From contig CAZNRD010000033.1 in the NCBI GenBank assembly GCA_964575425.1, forward strand, positions 1-31,203: 31,203 bases of DNA. Reading direction: 5' to 3'. Positions 24,111 to 31,203 of the stretch are shown piece after piece. A model generated the notes under the pieces. The model was not told the DNA's origin, searched no databases, and saw only the letters and a program-made list of their open reading frames with translations. Numbering within the stretch: position 1 is the stretch's first letter; every line of letters starts with the position of its first letter. The translations under genes and the position numbers were made by a program. Source of the stretch: DATEAV01 sp964575425 (lineage in GTDB: Bacteria; Chloroflexota; Anaerolineae; Anaerolineales; E44-bin32).

Positions 24111-25196
24111 CTAGCGGGCTGGTGTGAAGCTCCAGCGGACGGCGCCGCTCTGAGCGTCGAGTGCGGCCAGAAGTGTCTGGCCCGCAGTGATGCCTACCAG
24201 CACGGTGTCGCCGGCAACCAGCGGATCGCCGTAGAGCTTGCCCCCGAGAGGCTGCTCCCAAAGCGGAGAGCCACTGCCTAGCCTACGGGCATAGGCCGTG
24301 CCCGACTCGGTGCCGAAAACGACGATATCGTCCTCGATAGCCGGAGTGCCAGCGACAGGGCCATCCGGCTTGATGCGCCACACCAGGTCGCCGCTGGCGG
24401 CGTCGAGGGCGTAGACCACGCCGGCCACATCCCCGAGGACGGCCATGCCGTTGCTGACCGCGGGGCTTCCCCACACCCAGCCGTCGGTTGGGAAGGTCCA
24501 GGCGATCTCGCCGGTCTGCGCGTCGAGGGCGGTGAGGCCGCTCCCGAATGTGCCCACCAGGAGCAGGCCGTCCAGCAGCGTGGGGGAGTCGGCGGTGGCC
24601 ACGCCGAGGTCGCGCGACCAGATCAGGCTTCCGGTGGCGAGGTCGAGCGCGTAGAGGTGATGGTCGAGGGCGGGGAGGTAGACGCGGTCGCCGTCGACGA
24701 TGGGGGCAGCCCACAGCGCGTGATCGGCGGTGAAGGTCCAGGCGGGTTGGCCGCTGGTGAGGTGAAGGGCGTAAAGCGTGTGGTCGGCCGATGGCACGAG
24801 CGCGAAATCCTCGGCGATGGCTGTGCCGCCGATGATCCGGTCGCGGGCGCCGGTGAAAGTCCAAACCAAGCTGCCGTCCTCTGCCTTGAGTTTGTAGATG
24901 ATGTGGTTGTAGCCGCCGACGATCAACTGGCCGTCGAGGGTGAGGGCTGGGGCGGCGTAGAAGGATATACTGCGGTCGGCCTCGGCGGGGAAGCGCCAGC
25001 GTTCGGTCCCGGTGGCCACGTCGACGGCGTAGACGGCGGGCCCGTAGCTGATGTAGGCGGTCGCGCCATCGCTGGCCAGGCCAGGCCAGGAGGAGGCGAC
25101 ACCGGCTTCGCCTGAGCAGCCGGCCAGCAGGCTGGCGAGCACGGCGAGGCTGACAGCCAGGAAGGCCCGGTGGGGGCGTGGGTGCGTGAGGTCCAT
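24111..25196 (-). CDS. BamB-like eight-bladed beta-propeller lipoprotein
   Basis: The 361-residue product begins with a lipoprotein signal (LASLLAGC, lipid Cys27). The rest is a PQQ-like beta-propeller. I count eight blade-closing motifs of the form xYALDxxSGxxxWxF, among them VYAVDVATGTERWRF, LYALDLATGSLIWSR and LTALDAQTGEIAWTF. There is no catalytic or PQQ-ligand set of a dehydrogenase, so it is a binding or scaffold protein. The architecture matches BamB of the Gram-negative outer-membrane assembly machine. It lies between yidD (7 bp) and yidC (15 bp), with tight spacing, so it should be co-expressed with the insertase. A role in handling inserted or exported proteins is an inference. Confidence 0.85.
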   Translation of the reverse strand: MDLTHPRPHRAFLAVSLAVLASLLAGCSGEAGVASSWPGLASDGATAYISYGPAVYAVDVATGTERWRFPAEADRSISFYAAPALTLDGQLIVGGYNHIIYKLKAEDGSLVWTFTGARDRIIGGTAIAEDFALVPSADHTLYALHLTSGQPAWTFTADHALWAAPIVDGDRVYLPALDHHLYALDLATGSLIWSRDLGVATADSPTLLDGLLLVGTFGSGLTALDAQTGEIAWTFPTDGWVWGSPAVSNGMAVLGDVAGVVYALDAASGDLVWRIKPDGPVAGTPAIEDDIVVFGTESGTAYARRLGSGSPLWEQPLGGKLYGDPLVAGDTVLVGITAGQTLLAALDAQSGAVRWSFTPAR

Positions 25197-25203
25197 GGAT
25201 CTC

Positions 25204-25491
25204 CTATGGGACAGGGTCGAAGCCGCCCCGTGAGAAGGGCTGGCAGCGCAGGATGCGCCACAGGCCGAGCAGTGCGCCCTTGAGCAGACCGTGACGGGCG
25301 ATGGCCTGGTAGGTGTAGCGGGAACAAGTCGGGTAGAAGCGGCAAGTACTGACGGGAATCAGGCGCGCAAGAGTCATCTGGTAGAGGCGGATCAGCGCCA
25401 GGGCAGGCAGCCGCGGCAGGGTGCTCCAGGTCAGCGGGATCTGGCGCAGGGAGGGTTCTTCAGCGAGCAATGGATGGAGGCTCTCGGTCAT
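25204..25491 (-). CDS. yidD: Membrane protein insertion efficiency factor YidD
   Basis: This 95-residue protein is the YidD family (COG0759), which aids YidC-dependent insertion. It has the membrane-bound amphipathic entry LALIRLYQMTLARLIP, the Cys-rich core CRFYPTCSRYTYQAIARHG (three of the family's conserved Cys, counting the later RILRCQP), and the DPVP end. It carries about 25 extra residues at the N-terminus relative to short family members, and no good ribosome binding site precedes ATG 25491, so the start is less sure. It overlaps the end of rnpA by 32 bp. Confidence 0.93.
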   Translation of the reverse strand: MTESLHPLLAEEPSLRQIPLTWSTLPRLPALALIRLYQMTLARLIPVSTCRFYPTCSRYTYQAIARHGLLKGALLGLWRILRCQPFSRGGFDPVP

Positions 25492-25828
25492 TTGCTTGAA
25501 TCATCTCGGCCCGCAGCAACAACCCCTCGACCGCTGCCAGCACGCTGGGCCAATCGGCCCTGACGACCTGCGGCCGGGCGATGAGCACGACGTCCCAGCC
25601 GGGCGCCACGCGGGGCATCCAGTGCCGCAGGGCTTCGCGCAGGCGGCGCTTGGCCCGGTTGCGGATGACCGCTGAGCCGACGGTGCGGGCGGCGGTGACG
25701 GCGCAGCGTGTGGTCGGCAAATCGCTGCGGTAGGCGACGAGCACGGCGAGCGGGTGGGCATAGGACTTTCCCGCACGCCGCACCCGCTTGAAGTCGCTCG
25801 AACTGGTGAGCCGGAACCGGCGGTCCAT
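25460..25828 (-). CDS. rnpA: Ribonuclease P protein component
   Basis: RnpA is the protein subunit of RNase P, which matures tRNA 5' ends. The 122-residue product has RRFRLTSSSDFKRVRRAGKSY at the N-terminus, the RNR motif in VGSAVIRNRAKRRLREALR, and VVLIARP followed by the C-terminal helix. ATG 25828 is the only plausible start: no ATG, GTG or TTG in this frame lies between it and the promoter of rpmH. The ribosome binding site is weak. The 125 bp up to the rpmH stop contains no other gene. Confidence 0.94.
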   Translation of the reverse strand: MDRRFRLTSSSDFKRVRRAGKSYAHPLAVLVAYRSDLPTTRCAVTAARTVGSAVIRNRAKRRLREALRHWMPRVAPGWDVVLIARPQVVRADWPSVLAAVEGLLLRAEMIQANDREPPSIAR

Positions 25829-25953
25829 CCGTATGCCCGGCGGATTGCTCAGCTGCCCGGTGGGCGATCGGCCGAGGCCTCTGGCCCAGCCATTTGGTTT
25901 CGCTGGCCTACGCTTGGGGCAGTGACTGCGCTTGCCGTGTCGAGCTCCGCGGA

Positions 25954-26130
25954 CTAGGCCTTCCAGTTGATGTGCTTGACGTGTGCGTTCATCCTCGGCG
26001 CCAGGCGGTGGCGGCCCTTGAGGCGACGAGCCCTGAGAACCGCCCGCCCGCCGCGGGTCCTCATCCGGGCACGAAAACCGTGCACGCGTGCGCGACGTCG
26101 TATCTTCGGCTGGTAGGTGCGCTTTGGCAT
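25954..26130 (-). CDS. rpmH: 50S ribosomal protein L34
   Basis: L34 is a small basic protein of the large ribosomal subunit. The 58-residue product begins MPKRTYQPKIRRRARVHGFR and continues with RMRTRGGRAVLRARRLKGRHRL, which is the near-universal L34 pattern. It has a short C-terminal extension (APRMNAHVKHINWKA). ATG 26130 has AGGAAG upstream (about 9 bases) and a strong sigma-70 promoter about 35 bases before it. It heads the long minus-strand run, followed by rnpA as in most bacteria. Confidence 0.97.
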   Translation of the reverse strand: MPKRTYQPKIRRRARVHGFRARMRTRGGRAVLRARRLKGRHRLAPRMNAHVKHINWKA

Positions 26131-26171
26131 CGAAACGATCTTCCTGCGACAGGGTCTGGATGCGACGGGGC

Positions 26172-26200
26172 ATTATACCCCAGCGCCGGGGCGCGGTCAA
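26172..26200 (-). promoter_or_regulatory. Sigma-70 promoter of the rpmH operon
   Basis: On the minus strand TTGACC (26195-26200) and TATAAT (26172-26177) are separated by exactly 17 bp. This is the best promoter in the window. Transcription should start near 26165, giving a leader of about 35 bases before rpmH. Confidence 0.82.
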
Positions 26201-26245
26201 TCGAATTGGGGAGCGCCCTTGGGAGGCCGACTGTGGACGGGCGCC

Positions 26246-27529
26246 TCACTCGACACGCTCGATCCTGGCCCCCAGGATTCGGAGCTTCTGGTCGATGCGT
26301 TCGTATCCACGCTCGATCTGGCCGATGTTGCGAATCTGGGAGGTGCCCTCGGCCGCCAGCGCCGCCAGGACGAGCGCCAGGCCAGCGCGGATATCGGGGC
26401 TTTCCATTTGCTCACCGATCAGGCGGTTCGGTCCCTGGACGATGCAGCGGTGTGGGTCGCACAACACGATGCGCGCCCCCATGGCGACCAGTTTATCGAT
26501 GAAGAACATCCTTCCCTCGAACATCCAGTCGTGGAACAGCACCGTGCCCGAGGACTGCGTCGCCACGACGATGGCGATGCTCATCAGGTCGGTGGGGAAG
26601 GCTGGCCAGGGCATGACGCTGATCTGCGGGATCGACCCTCGCACATCGGGCATGATCTCGAGTCCCTGGCGCGAGGGGACGAAGATGTCCCGGCCCTGCG
26701 TCCGCCAGGAGACCCCGAGGCGGCGGAAGACGAGGCCAACCATGTCCAGGTGTTCGGGAGCGCCGTTGCGGATCCAGATCTCGCCGCCGGTGACCGCCGC
26801 CGCTCCGATGAAGCTGACGACCTCGAGGTAGTCGGGGCCGATGGTGTATTCCCCGCCGTGCAGACGAGGCACACCCTCAATGTGCAGCGTGTTGGAGCCG
26901 ATGTTCTCGATGCGGGCGCCGAGCGTGTTGAGGAAATAGCACAGGTCCTGGACGTGCGGTTCGGAGGCGGCGTTGCGAATGATCGAGCGGCCGGGCGCCA
27001 ACACTGCGGCCATGATGGCGTTCTCCGTCGCCGTCACACTGGCCTCGTCGAGCAGGACGCTCGCCGGGCGCAGGCCGTGCGTCGTATGCAAGCGGAAGCG
27101 ACCGCCACTGTAGCGGTAGTCCACTCCGAGCGCTTCGAGGGCCAGCAGGTGGGTGTCTACACGGCGGCGTCCGATGACATCTCCGCCCGGGTGAGGCAGG
27201 TCGATGCCTCGTGCCCTGCCCGCCATCGGCCCAGCCAGCAGGATCGACGCCCGCATCTCACGGCACAGGTCGGGGTCGAGATCGGCCCGCCGAACCTCCC
27301 GTGCGTGCACGCGCCAGCAGTGCGGCTGTATCTCTTCGATCGACACGCCCAGGCTCTCCAGCAGGCGCCGCATGGTGCGCACGTCACCGATGTCGGGGAC
27401 GTTGAGAAGGGTGACGGGTTCGTCCGTCAGCAGACAGGCGGCCAGCAAGGGAAGCGCCGCGTTCTTGTTGCCGGATGGAGTCACTTCCCCCCGCAGAGGC
27501 TGCCCACCTTCAATCAGGAATGCGCCCAT
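26246..27529 (-). CDS. murA: UDP-GlcNAc 1-carboxyvinyltransferase MurA with Asp in place of the active-site Cys
   Basis: MurA transfers enolpyruvate from PEP to UDP-GlcNAc, the first step of peptidoglycan precursor synthesis. The 427-residue product has the two-lobed EPSP-synthase fold, Lys22 and Asn23 (SGNKNAALP), FPTDLMS with the general-base Asp, the DIRAG Arg and the GYERIDQKLRILGARI end. In the mobile loop the usual PGGCxIG reads PGGDVIG, so Asp117 replaces the fosfomycin-reactive Cys (E. coli Cys115). Known C-to-D enzymes, for example in mycobacteria, stay active and resist fosfomycin. ATG 27529 lies 3 bp after the SAM hydroxide adenosyltransferase stop. Confidence 0.94.
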   Translation of the reverse strand: MGAFLIEGGQPLRGEVTPSGNKNAALPLLAACLLTDEPVTLLNVPDIGDVRTMRRLLESLGVSIEEIQPHCWRVHAREVRRADLDPDLCREMRASILLAGPMAGRARGIDLPHPGGDVIGRRRVDTHLLALEALGVDYRYSGGRFRLHTTHGLRPASVLLDEASVTATENAIMAAVLAPGRSIIRNAASEPHVQDLCYFLNTLGARIENIGSNTLHIEGVPRLHGGEYTIGPDYLEVVSFIGAAAVTGGEIWIRNGAPEHLDMVGLVFRRLGVSWRTQGRDIFVPSRQGLEIMPDVRGSIPQISVMPWPAFPTDLMSIAIVVATQSSGTVLFHDWMFEGRMFFIDKLVAMGARIVLCDPHRCIVQGPNRLIGEQMESPDIRAGLALVLAALAAEGTSQIRNIGQIERGYERIDQKLRILGARIERVE

Positions 27530-27532
27530 AGA

Positions 27533-28378
27533 TCACCCTTCGGACAAGACCAGACTGACAGCCTGGTCCTTGAGATGCGGCAGCAGGTCGGCGGCCCGGC
27601 CGCGGTTGACGCCGATCTCCACCAATCCGCTGCTGCCGAGGTACGCGACAAGCGAACCTTCAGCCACCTCGCCGTAGGTCGTCCGCAGCGGCAGGAGGGT
27701 TCCTTCAGGGAGGCGCAGTGCCAGTCCCGCCCTGGGAATTCGCAAGCGTCGACAGCCCGGGAGCCACGGCTCAAGCACCCACGCATCCCTGTCGGCCTGC
27801 AGGCGTCCCACGCTCGTGATCCAGTTTCCGAAGCGGTCGGCGTGAAGCACCACACCGCGAACCTCAAGTCCTTCGTTGGCCTGCAGCAGCGGCAGGGAGA
27901 ACAACACCGGGTCGGTGACACGGGGCCCGAAGCGTTGGATCGGTTCCCCCCTCGCCAGGTGCGCGGCCGCTGGAGCGAAGATGTCCCGCCCGTGAAACGT
28001 AGCGCTGACGACAGGCAGGTGGTGGGCAGAGGAGGTCAGGGTGTGGATTCCTGTGGGCTCACGTGTGACGAGCAGGTACGTGAGCAGGCCGTTGTCCGGG
28101 GCGACGCAGGTGAAATCGGGCCAAACCGCAGCAAAGGCCCGGCGCGCTGTGCCGACGCCGGGATCGACGACGGCGACGAAGACCGTGCCTTCTGGGAAGT
28201 AGGGGACCGACTGCCAGAGAATGAACGCACCGCGGCGGATGTCACCGGCCGGGATGCCGTGGGTAAGGTCGATCACGCGGGTTTCCGGGGCGAGGCGGGC
28301 GATCACGCCTTTGAGGACGCCGACGTAGGGGTCCTGGGTGCCGAAATCCGTCAGGAGTGCGATGAGCGGCGCAGGCAT
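27533..28378 (-). CDS. S-adenosyl-L-methionine hydroxide adenosyltransferase (DUF62)
   Basis: This 281-residue enzyme of the fluorinase/chlorinase fold family most likely splits SAM with hydroxide into adenosine and methionine. It shows LLTDFGTQDPYVGVLKG at the start and the Asp-Arg-His triad (Asp72 in VVDPGVGTARR, Arg79 and His129 in TFHGRDIF) that marks the hydroxide-using group. The halogenases lack this triad. The C-terminal barrel has DRFGNWITS. It is first in a two-gene unit with murA. ATG 28378 has a very short leader (about 11 bases) and no Shine-Dalgarno sequence. The cellular role of the family is not settled. Confidence 0.92.
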   Translation of the reverse strand: MPAPLIALLTDFGTQDPYVGVLKGVIARLAPETRVIDLTHGIPAGDIRRGAFILWQSVPYFPEGTVFVAVVDPGVGTARRAFAAVWPDFTCVAPDNGLLTYLLVTREPTGIHTLTSSAHHLPVVSATFHGRDIFAPAAAHLARGEPIQRFGPRVTDPVLFSLPLLQANEGLEVRGVVLHADRFGNWITSVGRLQADRDAWVLEPWLPGCRRLRIPRAGLALRLPEGTLLPLRTTYGEVAEGSLVAYLGSSGLVEIGVNRGRAADLLPHLKDQAVSLVLSEG

Positions 28379-28395
28379 GGCATTCTGAGACGCGA

Positions 28396-28424
28396 ATTCT
28401 AGCGGAGGCCTATCCCAAGGTCAA
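28396..28424 (-). promoter_or_regulatory. Sigma-70 promoter of the SAM hydroxide adenosyltransferase-murA unit
   Basis: On the minus strand TTGACC (28419-28424) and TAGAAT (28396-28401) are 17 bp apart. The expected start point near 28389 leaves about 11 bases before ATG 28378. Its -35 has the same TTGACC sequence as the rpmH promoter. Confidence 0.75.
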
Positions 28425-28586
28425 ACCCCTGGCCTCAAGATGTGGTCTGGCTGAGCTGAAGTGAACGGAGTCGCCTGGCCCTGCTCATCTGCGTGACGAC
28501 AAAGGGCATTTCCCCCTTGGCGACGAGCCTCACAGGTGGGGCGCGCGAGCCGTGGCCTCTCCGCGTGGGACGGCGGCGGGGGCAGT

Positions 28587-29621
28587 ATGGTAGAATTAAC
28601 GTTCGTGAGCGAACCCGAAATCCGACGGCTGAGACCGCCGGTGGGCGTCCTGGCGGCGTTGGCTACCGGCTTTGACCGCATCGCCGCAAAGCCCTGGCTG
28701 CTTCTACCGCCGATTGGGCTGGACTTGTTCCTTTGGCTGGGGCCGGCGCTGCGCGTCTCCAGCTTGGTTCGGATGGCCTCGGCGAGCCTGATCGCTCCGC
28801 CGGGCGCCGATGCCTCGATGCTGGAACAACTTCGCCTGATGCGGCAGATGCTGGTGGACCTGGGCAACCACATCAACCTGTTTGCTGCCCTTAGCAGCCT
28901 GCCCGTCGGCATCCCCAGCCTGATGGCTGGCCTCATGCCCGCCGACAGTCCCATGGGCGCGACGCTACGGCTTGAGCTGTCGAATCCATTGGCGGTCATG
29001 ACCCTGTGGTGCGGCCTGACGCTGGTCGGCCTGGGCCTGGGCTCGATGTATCACCGATGGGCTGCCCAACAGGTGGCTCAGCGTGAGAAGCTGCCGCAAG
29101 GTGCCAGGGTGTGGATGCGGATTGTCCTGCTGGCGCTCGTCGCCTGGGCTGTGGCTTTCCTGATGCTGGCGGGCACTCTGATGGCGGTGACCTTCGTCAC
29201 GCTGCTCCTCCCGGGCCAGACGTGGCTCGGCGTGCTGACGGCGCTTGCAGGCTTCAGCCTGCTGTTCTGGTTGGGCGTGTACTTGATCTTCAGCCCCCAC
29301 GGAATCGTGCGCTACGGGTTGGGCGTGGTACGGGCGATGGCGGAGAGCATCCAGGTGGTGCGCTGGAATCTGCTGGGGACGACGGTGTTTGTTGGTCTGG
29401 CCATTGGCATCACCTGGTTGACGAACTGGGTATGGAGCCTGCCCGATGAGGAATCCTGGTACAGCCTGCTGGCGGTCGTGGGGCATGCGTTCATCAGCGC
29501 CATGCTTCTCGTGGGCAGCTACGCTTTCTACCAGAGTCGGCGCGAGTGGATGTTGCGGCTGCGCAGCCTGATGGCGGCCTCGGCGGCAGGCCCGGGCCAG
29601 CCACTGCCGCCCACGGGGTGA
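28587..29621 (+). CDS. Multi-spanning membrane protein of unknown function
   Basis: The product of about 344 residues has an N-terminal cytoplasmic stretch with a PPVGVLAALATGFDRIAAKPWLLLPPIGLDLFLWLG membrane entry. About six hydrophobic segments follow, ending with LLAVVGHAFISAMLLVGSYAFYQ and a short basic tail. Between the first and second segments there is an extracytoplasmic loop of about 70 residues (including QLRLMRQMLVDLGNHINLF). I recognise no enzyme motif. ATG 28587 overlaps the extended -10 box, so a leaderless GTG at 28605 (six residues shorter) is the competing start. It ends 17 bp before gyrB and is probably co-transcribed with it. Confidence 0.75.
   Translation: MVELTFVSEPEIRRLRPPVGVLAALATGFDRIAAKPWLLLPPIGLDLFLWLGPALRVSSLVRMASASLIAPPGADASMLEQLRLMRQMLVDLGNHINLFAALSSLPVGIPSLMAGLMPADSPMGATLRLELSNPLAVMTLWCGLTLVGLGLGSMYHRWAAQQVAQREKLPQGARVWMRIVLLALVAWAVAFLMLAGTLMAVTFVTLLLPGQTWLGVLTALAGFSLLFWLGVYLIFSPHGIVRYGLGVVRAMAESIQVVRWNLLGTTVFVGLAIGITWLTNWVWSLPDEESWYSLLAVVGHAFISAMLLVGSYAFYQSRREWMLRLRSLMAASAAGPGQPLPPTG
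28588..28596 (+). promoter_or_regulatory. Extended -10 promoter before the gyrB unit
   Basis: TGGTAGAAT contains TGn plus TAGAAT, an extended -10 element. No strong -35 lies upstream (GGGACG at 18 bp is weak). The start point would be near 28603, almost on the in-frame GTG at 28605 of the membrane protein. Confidence 0.45.
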
Positions 29622-29638
29622 GCAGGTGGAGGAAGAGG

Positions 29639-31203
<1,565 letters not shown>

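Noticed and set aside
25460..26200. The rnpA frame is open across all of rpmH, recalling the Thermus case where rnpA overlaps rpmH.
   Set aside because: No ATG, GTG or TTG in this frame occurs between the rpmH transcription start and ATG 25828. The only earlier starts lie in the -35 and -10 boxes of the promoter. The open frame is best explained by high GC.
26211..26245. A short inverted repeat (GCGCCC and GGGCGC) after murA that might be a terminator.
   Set aside because: Only about 6-8 paired bases with a 20-base loop and no U-tract. It also abuts the rpmH promoter.

Overview
The window is a GC-rich bacterial chromosome segment with densely packed genes, no rRNA or tRNA that I could recognise, and no CRISPR array. 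Gene content suggests a Chloroflexota-like (perhaps Anaerolineae) genome. The clues are a short YidC with no large N-terminal extracytoplasmic domain, a membrane-anchored Thr/Pro-rich protein, the rpmH-rnpA-yidD-yidC-jag block joined to parA-parB, and several promoters that look leaderless. The taxonomic call is an inference from content and style, not from a marker-gene comparison.

Layout. (1) 1-537 is non-coding and holds an inverted-repeat element with two G/C hairpins and a run of six G-tracts. (2) 538-1291 encodes a minimal nucleotidyltransferase and a HEPN protein that overlap. (3) 1333-7803, plus strand, is a surface-polysaccharide cluster: family 2 glycosyltransferase, WbaP-type phosphoglycosyltransferase, NAD-dependent sugar epimerase, CapD/WbpM-type membrane dehydratase, and a WecA/TagO-type phosphoglycosyltransferase. 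(4) 7816-11397, minus strand, is a Thr/Pro-rich membrane-anchored protein followed by three tandem M42 metallo-aminopeptidases. (5) 11398-11837 is a divergent intergenic region with a nested inverted repeat and a promoter-like site. (6) 11838-14943, plus strand, encodes a GAF-PAS-adenylate cyclase and a SprT-like zinc protease with a duplicated N-terminal helical unit.

(7) 14961-26130, minus strand, is a run of 16 colinear genes read from rpmH downward: rpmH, rnpA, yidD, a beta-propeller lipoprotein, yidC, jag/khpB, a PfkB-type sugar kinase, parA, parB, panE, fabG, an Asp23/Gls24 protein, nusB, a TatA/B protein, tatC, and a D-cysteine desulfhydrase-like PLP enzyme. A near-consensus sigma-70 promoter precedes rpmH, and an internal -10 box sits directly in front of the kinase. 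(8) 26246-28378, minus strand, is murA, with Asp in place of the catalytic Cys, and a SAM hydroxide adenosyltransferase behind a strong promoter. (9) 28587-31203, plus strand, is a multi-spanning membrane protein followed 17 bp later by gyrB, which runs off the window.

How it fits together. The rpmH block couples ribosome and RNase P biogenesis with membrane-protein insertion (YidD, YidC, possibly the propeller lipoprotein), RNA binding (Jag), chromosome partitioning (ParAB) and Tat export. The polysaccharide cluster has the initiation, precursor-modification and glycosyl-transfer steps for a cell-surface glycan, but no flippase or polymerase lies inside the window. The items I rate highest are the propeller lipoprotein inside the yidC operon, the SprT-like protease with its N-terminal duplication, the Cys-to-Asp MurA, the three-member M42 array and the HEPN/MNT pair lacking the HEPN RNase motif.
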